This document shows, piece by piece, positions 15,293-24,301 of a DNA stretch of 38,304 nt. Location: assembly GCA_045612665.1 (NCBI GenBank), contig JAZKZO010000039.1, positions 1 through 38,304 of the forward strand. Direction: 5' to 3'. Below the pieces are notes generated by a model that made no database searches, had not been told where the DNA came from, and was given only the letters and a program-made list of their open reading frames with translations. A program made the translations under genes and the position numbers. The DNA comes from RGIG2000 sp045612665 (GTDB taxonomy: Bacteria > Bacillota > Clostridia > Oscillospirales > CAG-272). Positions within the stretch are counted from its first letter, which is position 1, and every line of letters begins with the position of its first letter.

Positions 15293-17146
15293 ATGAAAAG
15301 ACTACTTTTATTGCTTCTTGCTTTGGTTACAGTAGTTACAGTAATGGCTCTCACATCCTGTGGACATGATTGCTCTTATACTGTTGAGGTAACTGAGGCT
15401 AGCACACCTGCTACCTGCCTTAAGTCAGGCGTTAAGGTTATGAAATGCTCGGAGTGCGAAAACACAACAAATGAAATCATTCCTGCTTTGGGACATGATC
15501 ACGTGTCAACAGTTGTTGAGCCTACCTGTAAGAGTGAAGGCTATACAACTCAGGCTTGCTCAAGATGTGGCGACACAAACGGTGATGCAAAGCTTGATAA
15601 GAAGCCACCTACAGGTCAGCATACATACGTTGCAGTTGAGAACTCAACTGTTGAAGCAACCTGTACTGTAAACGGATACTCACTTGAAAAGTGTAGCGTT
15701 TGTAACCAGGAAAAGAAGGTTAACGTTGTAACTGCACAGGGACATGACTATCAGGAAATGAACATCTATACAAACAATATCGCTCCTACATGTACAACTC
15801 GCTCTGAGGGTGTATTGACCAAGAGATGTACTGTATGTAACGAAAAGGATCCTTCATTTACTGACGTAGCTAAGGATTTCCCTGCACTTGGACACGACCT
15901 TGAGCGTGATGCTGCACATCTTTTGAACACTGTTGCTGCTACATGTACAACTGCTCAGCACGACGTTTGGAAGTGCGGACGTTGCGAATATACAGAAGAG
16001 GCTGATATCGGAACCGCTCTCGGCCACGATTATACAGTTTTCGTTGAAATTTCTTCACCTGCTACCTGTTGCTCACTTAGAAAAGAAGTTTACGAGTGCT
16101 CAAGAAAGGGTCAGACTGGTTGTACCGGTACTGCTCAACAGGGACAGATTACAAAGGAAGTAAGCGTTGAAGATACATATACAGCTCACACACCTGGTGC
16201 TGCTGCAACTTGTACAACTGCACAGGTTTGCGCTACTTGTGTAAGTGGCGGTAGAACAGAGCTTTCTACAACATGTACTAATAACGATCCTAACTGCACA
16301 AACTGCTCAGCTATGAATAGAGCTCACGTATTCGTAGGCCCAACAGGCTTGCACGACTACAAGGAATACGACCAAGCCGGTGTTGCAATTCCTGACTCAT
16401 TCAAGAGCGCACAGGTTAAGAGTGTTGTTGCCCCAACATGTATGAGACAGGGCTATACAGTATATAGATGTACAGTATGTCAGGGCGAGGACTTCAAGGA
16501 TAACTACACAGCTATCGATCCTACAAACCACAACATTAGCCAAACTCCAGCTGGAAATATTGTTCCTGAAACATGTATTAAGCATTCGTACAACGTTCAC
16601 GCTTGTACAAACACAGATGAGAATGGAACACTTTGTACACATAGCGAGGAAAGAATCGTTGGAACAACATATGCTGATCACCAGTTCGCTGACGGTGAGC
16701 CAACAGGCGTAATCACATGTACATACTGTCAGAAGTCCTTCTACGATACCACATACGTTGAGACTAAGTATAACGATGGCGAAACCGAGTGGGATGACGA
16801 AGAAACCGAATTTGACGATGATACAAGCCTCAACGTAACAATCACAGTAAGCAAGTCAAATGTTGATGCTATGAAGCTCACCGGTGCTCAAGAAAAGGTA
16901 CAGGTTGATGCAGATCACGTTGACGCTACAAAGATTTCAGTTATCAGAATTGTAACTGACGACGAGGATGCAACATTTGTTATCACCGTAAACGGTCAGG
17001 CAATCAACTATACAGGTAACGGATTTATCGACCTTTGCGAGTTTGGCGATATCACCGAGCTCAAGGTTCAGTCAACATCACTTGATGGCGACGCAACTGT
17101 TTACTTCTATGGCGAAGATCCAGTTCCTGACACCACAAATCCATAA
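15293..17146 (+). CDS. Cell-surface lipoprotein with repeated CxxC modules
   Basis: 617 aa. A lipoprotein signal peptide ends in the lipobox LTSC (lipidated Cys23), so the protein should be anchored outside the membrane. Residues about 24-475 hold roughly nine irregular repeats of about 45 residues with the pattern TCT-xxG-x5-CxxC followed by a distal GH, for example ATCLKSGVKVMKCSEC then IPALGHD. The pairs CSEC, CSRC, CSVC, CTVC, CGRC and CTYC recur, and two copies carry an insert between the cysteines. Residues 485-510 are acidic and precede a beta-rich C-terminal domain. Related repeats occur in clostridial surface proteins of unknown role. Metal binding or disulfide knots are possible. 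Monocistronic. Family recognition is only at the repeat level. Confidence 0.78.
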   Translation: MKRLLLLLLALVTVVTVMALTSCGHDCSYTVEVTEASTPATCLKSGVKVMKCSECENTTNEIIPALGHDHVSTVVEPTCKSEGYTTQACSRCGDTNGDAKLDKKPPTGQHTYVAVENSTVEATCTVNGYSLEKCSVCNQEKKVNVVTAQGHDYQEMNIYTNNIAPTCTTRSEGVLTKRCTVCNEKDPSFTDVAKDFPALGHDLERDAAHLLNTVAATCTTAQHDVWKCGRCEYTEEADIGTALGHDYTVFVEISSPATCCSLRKEVYECSRKGQTGCTGTAQQGQITKEVSVEDTYTAHTPGAAATCTTAQVCATCVSGGRTELSTTCTNNDPNCTNCSAMNRAHVFVGPTGLHDYKEYDQAGVAIPDSFKSAQVKSVVAPTCMRQGYTVYRCTVCQGEDFKDNYTAIDPTNHNISQTPAGNIVPETCIKHSYNVHACTNTDENGTLCTHSEERIVGTTYADHQFADGEPTGVITCTYCQKSFYDTTYVETKYNDGETEWDDEETEFDDDTSLNVTITVSKSNVDAMKLTGAQEKVQVDADHVDATKISVIRIVTDDEDATFVITVNGQAINYTGNGFIDLCEFGDITELKVQSTSLDGDATVYFYGEDPVPDTTNP

Positions 17147-17152
17147 TTAATA

Positions 17153-17186
17153 AAAGACCTACGGATTTTCCGTAGGTCTTTTTGTA
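17153..17186 (+). terminator. Terminator after the lipoprotein gene
   Basis: AAAAGACCTACGGA pairs with TCCGTAGGTCTTTT, followed by further T. Confidence 0.93.
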
Positions 17187-17245
17187 TATATTCGAAAATT
17201 ATTCACGAAAGCTATGAAAAATACAGTCAAATTTTTTGTATTTAC

Positions 17246-17274
17246 TTGACAATGTTTTTTTGTGGGTTTATAAT
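17246..17274 (+). promoter_or_regulatory. Consensus promoter of the aromatic amino acid operon
   Basis: TTGACA (17246-17251), exactly 17 nt, TATAAT (17269-17274): a perfect sigma-A match. Predicted start of transcription is near 17281, leaving no room for a T-box or an attenuator before pheA. Confidence 0.9.
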
Positions 17275-17337
17275 TTATAATATAATGGAGAAATGTTTAT
17301 TTTTGAACAAAATTCATACGAAAGCTTGGTGAATAAA

Positions 17338-18435
17338 ATGAATGAGCTTGAATGCGCAAGAAAACAAATAAATGAAATTGATGCAGAAATGGCAAGACTC
17401 TTTGAAAAGAGAATGCAGGCATCAAAGACTGTTGCTTCATACAAGAAGGAGCACGCGCTTCCTATCCTTGATAGTGTAAGAGAAAATGAAATAATAGCGA
17501 AAAATGCCTCGTTTATCGAGGATGCGAGCGTGCGCGAATATTACGTTCAGTTTTTAAAGCAAACAATGGCAATTTCTCGCTCGTACCAATCAAGACTTAA
17601 CGAGGGGATAAGAGTTGCTTACAGCGGTGTGCCCGGTGCATATGCGTATATTGCAGTTAAAAAGCTTTTCCCTGAGGGAAATCCTGTATCGTATCCCAAT
17701 TTTGAAAGCGCATATTCCGCAGTTGAAAACGGTGAATGCGACGCGTGCGTGCTTCCTATCGAAAATAGCTACGCGGGCGACGTTGGAACAGTTATGGACC
17801 TTATCTTTTCAGGTACACTTTACGTAAATCAGGTTATTGACCTTGAAATCGTTCATAATCTTATGGGCGTAGAGGGCGCAACTCTTGATACTATTAAAAA
17901 GGTTGTAAGCCATCCACAGGCTCTCTCACAGTGCGCTGAGTTTATCTCAAAGCACGGGTATGAGAGTGAGGCGTTTTCTAATACGGCTGTATCTGCACAG
18001 TACGTTAAGGAGCGCGCCGACACAAGCATCGGAGCGATTGCATCTTATGAAACCGCAAAAATATTCGGACTTAAAATAATCGAAAATGCAATAAACACAA
18101 GTAGAAATAACACAACTCGATTTGCCGTATTTTCACGCGCACAAAATAACCTAAAGTCAACAGGAAAGATGAATAACCATTTCATTCTTACCTTTACGGT
18201 TAAAAACGAGGCAGGCGCACTTGCAAAAACACTTGATATCATCGGTGCGCACGGATTTAATATGAGAAATCTTCGCTCCCGTCCTATGAAGGAGCTTCTT
18301 TGGAGCTATTATTTCTATATTGAGGCTGACGGAAGCATTGATACACAGGACGGCAAGGAAATGCTAAGGGCGCTCAGTGCTACAACCGACCGCTTGCGCT
18401 TGGCAGGCACGTATCAAACAAAGGATGTAAAATAA
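17338..18435 (+). CDS. pheA: Chorismate mutase / prephenate dehydratase (P-protein)
   Basis: Converts chorismate to prephenate and then phenylpyruvate, the committed steps of phenylalanine synthesis. The N-terminal AroQ-type mutase (about 1-80) has CARKQINEIDAEMARLFEKR. The dehydratase (about 91-270) shows AYSGVPGAYA, VLPIENSYAG and the NNTTRFAV motif. The C-terminal ACT domain (about 280-360) has NEAGALAKTLDIIG and RSRPMKELLW, where the usual Phe-binding ESRP is RSRP. The start is uncertain: ATG 17338 (365 aa) fits the mutase N-terminus and has GGTGA upstream; ATG 17293 would add 15 residues, but its GGAG is only 2 nt away and it lies about 12 nt from the predicted transcript start. First gene of the operon. 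Confidence 0.93.
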   Translation: MNELECARKQINEIDAEMARLFEKRMQASKTVASYKKEHALPILDSVRENEIIAKNASFIEDASVREYYVQFLKQTMAISRSYQSRLNEGIRVAYSGVPGAYAYIAVKKLFPEGNPVSYPNFESAYSAVENGECDACVLPIENSYAGDVGTVMDLIFSGTLYVNQVIDLEIVHNLMGVEGATLDTIKKVVSHPQALSQCAEFISKHGYESEAFSNTAVSAQYVKERADTSIGAIASYETAKIFGLKIIENAINTSRNNTTRFAVFSRAQNNLKSTGKMNNHFILTFTVKNEAGALAKTLDIIGAHGFNMRNLRSRPMKELLWSYYFYIEADGSIDTQDGKEMLRALSATTDRLRLAGTYQTKDVK

Positions 18436-18445
18436 GAGGTATAAA

Positions 18446-19453
18446 ATGGTAATTTCGGTAAATTTGGCGGAGCAGAGCTACGATATCGTTCTCGAGCGCG
18501 GTGCACTTAATCGCGTGGACGAGCTTTTGGAGCTTGACCGTAAGGTGCTTATCGTAACCGATAGCGGTGTGCCCGAAGAATACGCGAGGCGTGTAGCCGA
18601 TAAATGCAAAGAGCCATACGTTGTAACGGTTAATCAGGGAGAGGCGAGCAAGTGCTTTGATAGCTACGTGGCGCTTCTTAAGAAAATGGTTGAGGCTTCG
18701 TTTACACGTACCGACCTCGTTGTCGCAGTCGGTGGCGGAGTTGTCGGAGACCTTGCAGGCTTTGTTGCATCAAGCTATATGAGGGGCATTGACTTTTATA
18801 ATATTCCAACAACACTCCTTTCACAGGTGGATTCCTCAATCGGTGGAAAGACGGCAATAGATTTCTTGGGAGTTAAGAACATTGTCGGTGCGTTTTATCA
18901 GCCAAAAAAGGTGATAATTGACTCAAATACACTCATAGCCCTTGACAAAAGACAGCTTAGCGCAGGGCTTGCCGAGGCTATAAAAATGGCACTCAATTTC
19001 GATAGCGCACTTTTTGAGCTTATTGAAAAGAGCGAAAATTTAGATAACGATATTGACAAAATAATTGAAAAATCTCTCAAAATCAAGCGAGATGTGGTTG
19101 AAAAGGACGCAAAGGAAAGTAGCTTGCGCCGTGTGCTCAACTTTGGACACACGATAGGACACGCAATAGAAAGCCATTCGAACGGTGCACTCCTTCACGG
19201 TGAGTGCGTCGGACTCGGTATGCTTCCTATGTGTAGCGAGGACGTAAGAGCGCGACTTACCCCCGTGCTTGAAAAATATAACCTACCAACAGTCTTTAAG
19301 GCAGATGCCGACGAGCTTTTGGAGCTTATAGCTCACGATAAAAAAGCATCGGGCGACGACGTTACGGTAGTATATTGCGAGAAGGTCGGCACATTTGATA
19401 TGAGAAAAATCAAGGTGTCGGATATGAAAAAATACATAACGGAGATATTTTGA
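18446..19453 (+). CDS. aroB: 3-dehydroquinate synthase
   Basis: Second shikimate step: DAHP to 3-dehydroquinate, NAD- and metal-dependent (335 aa, slightly short for the family). Motifs are VAVGGGVVGDLAGFVASSYM (NAD site), PTTLLSQVDSSIGGKTAID, AGLAEAIKMAL and the metal ligands in NFGHTIGHAIE and LLHGECVGLGM. The ATG follows AGAGGT. It lies 10 nt after pheA and 1 nt before aroC, inside the aromatic operon. Confidence 0.96.
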   Translation: MVISVNLAEQSYDIVLERGALNRVDELLELDRKVLIVTDSGVPEEYARRVADKCKEPYVVTVNQGEASKCFDSYVALLKKMVEASFTRTDLVVAVGGGVVGDLAGFVASSYMRGIDFYNIPTTLLSQVDSSIGGKTAIDFLGVKNIVGAFYQPKKVIIDSNTLIALDKRQLSAGLAEAIKMALNFDSALFELIEKSENLDNDIDKIIEKSLKIKRDVVEKDAKESSLRRVLNFGHTIGHAIESHSNGALLHGECVGLGMLPMCSEDVRARLTPVLEKYNLPTVFKADADELLELIAHDKKASGDDVTVVYCEKVGTFDMRKIKVSDMKKYITEIF

Positions 19454-19454
19454 T

Positions 19455-20549
19455 ATGAAAAATACATTCGGTCAAAGCATAGCTCTGACAATATTCGGAG
19501 AAAGCCACGGAGAAGCCATAGGCGCAGTTATTGACGGGCTTTGCCCAGGAATTGAGGTTGACCTTGACCTTATCACAGCTCAGCTTTCAAAGCGCCGTCC
19601 GAGTGGAAAAACAGACACTCCCCGCGTTGAAAATGATAAATTTAGCATTTTGAGCGGTGTTTTTGAGGGCAAAACCACAGGAACGCCTATTGCAATAGTA
19701 ATTCCTAACGAGAACACTAAAAGTGGGGATTATCAATACGGTAAGGCTAGACCCTCACACGCAGATTATAGCGCATACTGTAAATATCACGGCTTCGAGG
19801 ATTATCGTGGCGGTGGACATTTTTCGGGAAGAATTACTGCTTCAATTGTAGCCGCAGGCGCAATTGCAATGAAGGCTCTTGAAAAGCTTGATGTAAAAAT
19901 CGGCACGCATATTCTTGAATGTGCAGGCGTAAGAGATAACGCATTTGATGCCTTTGAGGACGAAATTAACGCGCTTTCATTAGCAAGCTTCCCTGTTCTT
20001 GACAAGAGCAAGGGCGAGGCGATGATAGCCCAAATTGAGAGCGCAAGAGCGGACGGAGATAGCGTTGGCGGAATTTTACAAACCGCTATTTGCGGAATTC
20101 CCGCAGGCGTTGGAGAGCCTTGGTTTGATAGCATTGAGAGTGTGCTTAGCCACGCGCTATTCTCAATCGGAGCAGTTAAGGGCATCGAATTCGGTGCAGG
20201 CTTCGAGCTTGCCAAGATGAGAGGAAGTCAGGCAAACGATTCATTTGAGATAAACAACGGAAAAATCACAACGAAAACAAACAATAACGGTGGCATAAAC
20301 GGTGGAATTACAAACGGAATGCCTATCGTATTTAATCTTGCAATAAAGCCAACACCGTCAATTGCCAAGGACCAACAAAGCATTGACTTTATAAATGGCG
20401 AAAATATAGAGCTTCAAATCAAGGGCAGACACGACCCCGCAATCGTAAGACGCGCGTGTGTTGTGGTTGATAGCATTTGCGCACTTGCCATCGCTGATAT
20501 GCTAGCTCAAAGATACGGAACGGACGTGTTCTTGAAAGGCGTAAAATGA
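19455..20549 (+). CDS. aroC: Chorismate synthase
   Basis: Final shikimate step: EPSP to chorismate, needing reduced FMN (364 aa, normal). Signature motifs are GESHGEAIGAVIDG at the N-terminus, RPSHADYSAYCKYHGFEDYR, GGGHFSGRITA, NNGGINGGITNGMPIVF and GRHDPAIVRRA. The ribosome site GGAGAT overlaps the end of aroB, and the last four bases overlap the aroE-aroK start (ATGA), implying translational coupling. Confidence 0.97.
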   Translation: MKNTFGQSIALTIFGESHGEAIGAVIDGLCPGIEVDLDLITAQLSKRRPSGKTDTPRVENDKFSILSGVFEGKTTGTPIAIVIPNENTKSGDYQYGKARPSHADYSAYCKYHGFEDYRGGGHFSGRITASIVAAGAIAMKALEKLDVKIGTHILECAGVRDNAFDAFEDEINALSLASFPVLDKSKGEAMIAQIESARADGDSVGGILQTAICGIPAGVGEPWFDSIESVLSHALFSIGAVKGIEFGAGFELAKMRGSQANDSFEINNGKITTKTNNNGGINGGITNGMPIVFNLAIKPTPSIAKDQQSIDFINGENIELQIKGRHDPAIVRRACVVVDSICALAIADMLAQRYGTDVFLKGVK

Positions 20550-21784
20550 AATACGGACTAATCGGGGAGCATTTAGGACATAGCTTCTCGCGTGAAATTC
20601 ACGAAAAAATAGCAAGCTACAAATACGAAATATGCGAAATAGCTCCCGAGGCACTTGATGCTTTTATGTCAAATCCTACCTTCGAGGCTATAAACGTTAC
20701 AATTCCATATAAGGAAAAGGTAATTCCGTATTTGTCGTTTGTATCGGATAGCGCTAAAAAAATCGGTGCTGTAAATACAATTAAAAACGAAAACGGCAAA
20801 TTGCTTGGCTATAATACCGACTATGAGGGCTTAAAGGCTCTTGTCATTAAAACAAAGATAGATATAAAGGGCAAAAAAGCGTTGATTTTGGGCTCGGGTG
20901 GAACTGCCAAGACCGCATATGCCGTTTTAAGCGACCTCGGTGCTAGCGAGATTGTAAGAGTAAGCAGAGATTTGAGCAAGGCGGACGCAACCTATGAAGG
21001 TCTTTTGCCAAAACATTCCGATGCCGAGTTTATAATTAACACAACTCCTGTTGGAATGTATCCTAAAAACGAGGGAAGAATAATAAATATAGGCGATTTT
21101 CCTTGCCTTAAGGGGCTTGTTGATGCCGTTTATAATCCTATTCGCTCAAACCTTGTTCTTGATGCGAGAAAGAAGGGCATCAAGGCTGAGGGCGGTCTTT
21201 ATATGCTAGTATCTCAAGCAATTTACGCCTCGGAGATTTTCAGTGGCACTAAGCTTGATGCGAAAATTTGCGAAAAGATATATAAGGAAATTTTACTTTC
21301 AAAGGAAAATATTGTTCTTGTCGGAATGCCATCCTGTGGCAAAACTACAATAGGACACTATCTTGCCTGTCAAACGGGCAGAGAGCTTATCGACACCGAT
21401 GACGAGATTGTAAAGAAAATAGGAATGGAAATTTCCGAATTCTTTAAGCTCTACGGAGAGGAAAAATTTCGTGAGATTGAGAGCGAGGTAATAAAGGATG
21501 CCTGCTCCAAAAATGGCATAATTATCGCCACAGGAGGCGGTGCAATCCTTAGAGATGAGAACGTAAGATATATGAAGCAAAACGGACGAGTTTACTTTAT
21601 TAACCGTTCTCTTGAAATGCTCACTCCGACGTGCGACCGTCCTACGGCATCTGATTACGAGGCATTAAGAAAAAGATACGAGGAAAGATATTCTAGGTAT
21701 ATATCCTGTGCCGACGAGATAATTCCCGCAAACGGAACAGTGGTACAGGTTGGAGAAATTATAAAAGGAGAATTTTTTGGATGA
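20546..21784 (+). CDS. aroE-aroK: Fused shikimate dehydrogenase / shikimate kinase
   Basis: A single 412-aa ORF carrying two consecutive pathway enzymes. Residues 1 to about 248 are AroE: GLIGEHLGHSFSREIH, NVTIPYKE, GAVNTI, NTDYEG, LILGSGGTAKTA and NTTPVGMYP. Residues about 252-412 are AroK: Walker A GMPSCGKTTIG, DTDDEI (Mg and shikimate), EEKFREIES, ATGGGAIL and the lid CDRPTAS. The linker is only a few residues. Domain order and frame are intact. It overlaps aroC by 4 nt and aroQ by 4 nt. Fusions of adjacent shikimate genes are known, but separate genes are commoner in Clostridia. Both active sites look complete. Confidence 0.95.
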   Translation: MKYGLIGEHLGHSFSREIHEKIASYKYEICEIAPEALDAFMSNPTFEAINVTIPYKEKVIPYLSFVSDSAKKIGAVNTIKNENGKLLGYNTDYEGLKALVIKTKIDIKGKKALILGSGGTAKTAYAVLSDLGASEIVRVSRDLSKADATYEGLLPKHSDAEFIINTTPVGMYPKNEGRIINIGDFPCLKGLVDAVYNPIRSNLVLDARKKGIKAEGGLYMLVSQAIYASEIFSGTKLDAKICEKIYKEILLSKENIVLVGMPSCGKTTIGHYLACQTGRELIDTDDEIVKKIGMEISEFFKLYGEEKFREIESEVIKDACSKNGIIIATGGGAILRDENVRYMKQNGRVYFINRSLEMLTPTCDRPTASDYEALRKRYEERYSRYISCADEIIPANGTVVQVGEIIKGEFFG

Positions 21785-22218
21785 AAATTCTTGTTCTTAA
21801 CGGACCAAATATAAATTTTCTTGGCATAAGAGAGCCTGAAATATACGGTGGTAACACCTATAAGGACCTTGTTCAGCTAGTAACCGACCACGCCCTTAAT
21901 CGCGGTGTTAAGGTCGAGTTTTATCAGTCAAATCACGAGGGCGATTTGGTTGACGCAATTCAAAAGGCATATTATGACGGCATTGACGGAATAGTTTTCA
22001 ATCCTGCCGCATACACACATACAAGCATAGCACTCCTTGATGCGCTAAAGGCGGTTTCAATCCCAACTGTCGAGGTTCATATCTCTGATGTTAGCGCAAG
22101 AGAGGAATATAGACAGGTAAGCTATATAAGACAGGCCGTTAAAAAGACAATTTGCGGTAAGGGCTTTGCCGGCTATACCGAGGCTATTGATTTTTTAATC
22201 GAAGGTTATAAAAAATGA
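21781..22218 (+). CDS. aroQ: Type II 3-dehydroquinate dehydratase
   Basis: Dehydrates 3-dehydroquinate to 3-dehydroshikimate; dodecameric type II enzyme (145 aa, normal). Motifs are LNGPNINFLGIREPEIYGG (catalytic Arg and Tyr region), FYQSNHEGDL, NPAAYTHTSIAL and EVHISDVSAREEYRQVS (His). AAGGAG precedes the ATG. It overlaps both neighbours by 4 nt in the operon. Confidence 0.97.
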   Translation: MKILVLNGPNINFLGIREPEIYGGNTYKDLVQLVTDHALNRGVKVEFYQSNHEGDLVDAIQKAYYDGIDGIVFNPAAYTHTSIALLDALKAVSIPTVEVHISDVSAREEYRQVSYIRQAVKKTICGKGFAGYTEAIDFLIEGYKK

Positions 22219-23417
22219 AAATTAAAATAGAAAAGGGCTTGCCAAGTGGCGTTTTTGATGCGCCACCCTCGAAAAGCTACGCTCACAGGCTTCTCATTTG
22301 CTCGGCACTGTCGGGCAAGGAATGCACCGTTTCAAACGTGGCGTTGAGCGAGGATATTTTGGCAACTCTTGATAGCGTAAAGGCGCTTGGAGTAGCCTTC
22401 GCCCTGCAGGGCGACAAGGTTATTTTTTCAAACAATGGCGCACCTGTCGGCTGTGAGTTCGACTGCCGAGAGAGTGGAAGCACACTTAGATTTTTTATCC
22501 CTATTGCACTTTCGCGAGGGGGAGTGTGCGTATTTAAAGGAACAGAACGGTTGATTTCCCGTGGAATAAGCATCTATGAGGATATTTGTAAGGCGTGTGG
22601 AATTTCCATAGAATACGGAAAGGACTACGTGCGATTTGACGGCAAGCTTCGCCCTGGCACGTACGAGGTAAGGGGAGACGTTAGCAGTCAATTTATCTCG
22701 GGACTTTTCTTTGCCCTGCCGTTACTTGACGGTGATAGCATTATAAAGGTTACAACTGAGCTTGAAAGCAGACCGTACATAGACATAACTCTTGATTGCC
22801 TTTCTCGCTTTGGCATTGAAATTGTTGAGAAAGCAAGCAATGAGTTTTATATCAAGGGAAATCAAAAATATAAGTGCCAAGACACGGTAGTAGAGGGAGA
22901 TTTTTCAAACTCCGCATTTCTTGATGCGTTCGCTCTTTTGGGCGCACCTGTGTCTGTAAATGGCTTAAATTACGCATCAAAGCAGGGCGACAAGGTATAT
23001 CTTGAGCTTTTTGCAAAAATTAAGGACGGATATTTAGAGGCGGATATTTCCTCTTGCCCCGACCTAGCTCCCATCCTGTTTGCACTTTGTGCAAGCGCAA
23101 GTGGTGGTTATATCACAGGCACAAGGCGACTCAAAATAAAGGAGAGCGACCGTGCGTGCGCAATGGCTACCGAGCTTGCAAAGCTTGGAATTCAGCTTGA
23201 TGTGTATGAAAATGCAGTAAAAATAAATAAGGGAGAGCTAAAAGCGCCAAGCGTGCCGTTAAGCTCTCACAATGACCACAGAATAGCAATGGCACTGAGC
23301 GTGCTTGCAACACTCGTTGGCGCTGAAATTGATGGCTTTGAGGCAGTTGCAAAGAGCTACCCCGATTTCTTCGAGGTATTAAGCACTCACGGTGTTAGAT
23401 GTGAGGAAATAAAATGA
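22215..23417 (+). CDS. aroA: 3-phosphoshikimate 1-carboxyvinyltransferase (EPSP synthase)
   Basis: Joins phosphoenolpyruvate to shikimate 3-phosphate (400 aa, at the short end of the 420-440 usual). Motifs are PPSKSYAHRLLICSAL (substrate Lys, Ser and Arg), CRESGSTLRFFIPIAL, VSSQFISGLFFALPL, KESDRACAMATELAKLG and HNDHRIAMALSVLA. In the glyphosate/PEP loop ESGST replaces the NAGTA-type sequence of class I enzymes, as in other divergent clostridial forms. It overlaps aroQ and tyrA by 4 nt each. Confidence 0.95.
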   Translation: MKIKIEKGLPSGVFDAPPSKSYAHRLLICSALSGKECTVSNVALSEDILATLDSVKALGVAFALQGDKVIFSNNGAPVGCEFDCRESGSTLRFFIPIALSRGGVCVFKGTERLISRGISIYEDICKACGISIEYGKDYVRFDGKLRPGTYEVRGDVSSQFISGLFFALPLLDGDSIIKVTTELESRPYIDITLDCLSRFGIEIVEKASNEFYIKGNQKYKCQDTVVEGDFSNSAFLDAFALLGAPVSVNGLNYASKQGDKVYLELFAKIKDGYLEADISSCPDLAPILFALCASASGGYITGTRRLKIKESDRACAMATELAKLGIQLDVYENAVKINKGELKAPSVPLSSHNDHRIAMALSVLATLVGAEIDGFEAVAKSYPDFFEVLSTHGVRCEEIK

Positions 23418-24271
23418 AAATAATAAACGACGTGAAGTTTTTAATAGTAGGTCTTGGACTTATCGGTGGAAGCTATGCACAGGCTTTGACCGATATGGGC
23501 TATGAGGTTGGCGCGATTACAAGAAGTCAATCATCAATTGATTACGCCATCGAAAAGGGACTTATTTCTCACGGCACAACCGAGGTTACAAGGGAATACG
23601 TTTCGAAATTCGACGTTGTTGTATTCGCTCTATATCCAAAGGTTTTTATCGAATGGATAGAAAAGTATCAATCCTATTTTAAAACGGGCGCTCTTTTGAC
23701 CGACGTAACCGGTGTAAAGGGTCCGATTGTGTATAAAATACAGGAAATGCTTCGTGATGACGTTGAGTTTGTCGGAGCGCATCCTATGGCGGGTAAAGAG
23801 GTATACGGCGTTGAAAATGCCGATAAATCCATCTTTAATAAAGCAAACTACATAGTTACACCAACCGAAAAGAACACAAGAGGTGCAATCGAAACGACAA
23901 AGCAAATCGGTCGCTTGCTCGGCTTTAAAACAGTTAGTGAGCTAAGCCCCGAAAAGCACGACGAGATGATAGGCTTTCTATCTCAGCTAACGCACTGTAT
24001 TGCCGTTTCACTTATGGATTGTAAGGAAAGCGAGCGACTCGTTGACTATACGGGAGACTCATTTCGCGACCTTACGAGAATTGCAAAGATAAACGATGCT
24101 ATGTGGAGTGAGCTTTTCCTACTTAACAAGGGCGAGCTTATCTCTCAAATGGATTTGTTTATGTCTAAATTCAAGGAGCTGCGCGACGCCTTGGAAAATG
24201 AAGATACGGAGAAAATGCGCGAGATGATGCGTATTTCTACCGAGCGCAGAAAATATTTTGATAAAAAATAA
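23414..24271 (+). CDS. tyrA: Prephenate dehydrogenase
   Basis: Oxidative decarboxylation of prephenate to 4-hydroxyphenylpyruvate in tyrosine synthesis (285 aa). The NAD-binding motif is GLGLIGGSYAQAL near the N-terminus. Catalytic and substrate motifs are GAHPMAGKEVYG, SQLTHCIAVSLM and GDSFRDLTRIAKINDAMW. There is no ACT domain, so feedback by tyrosine through ACT is not expected. It overlaps aroA by 4 nt. With pheA it supplies both branches; an aminotransferase is not in the window. Confidence 0.95.
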   Translation: MKIINDVKFLIVGLGLIGGSYAQALTDMGYEVGAITRSQSSIDYAIEKGLISHGTTEVTREYVSKFDVVVFALYPKVFIEWIEKYQSYFKTGALLTDVTGVKGPIVYKIQEMLRDDVEFVGAHPMAGKEVYGVENADKSIFNKANYIVTPTEKNTRGAIETTKQIGRLLGFKTVSELSPEKHDEMIGFLSQLTHCIAVSLMDCKESERLVDYTGDSFRDLTRIAKINDAMWSELFLLNKGELISQMDLFMSKFKELRDALENEDTEKMREMMRISTERRKYFDKK

Positions 24272-24301
24272 AAATTTTAGGTCCAGGAAGGAAAATTTAT
24301 T

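Noticed and set aside
17275..17337. T-box, Trp/Phe attenuator or leader peptide before pheA
   Set aside because: The leader is under 60 nt, with no hairpin or Phe-rich short ORF.
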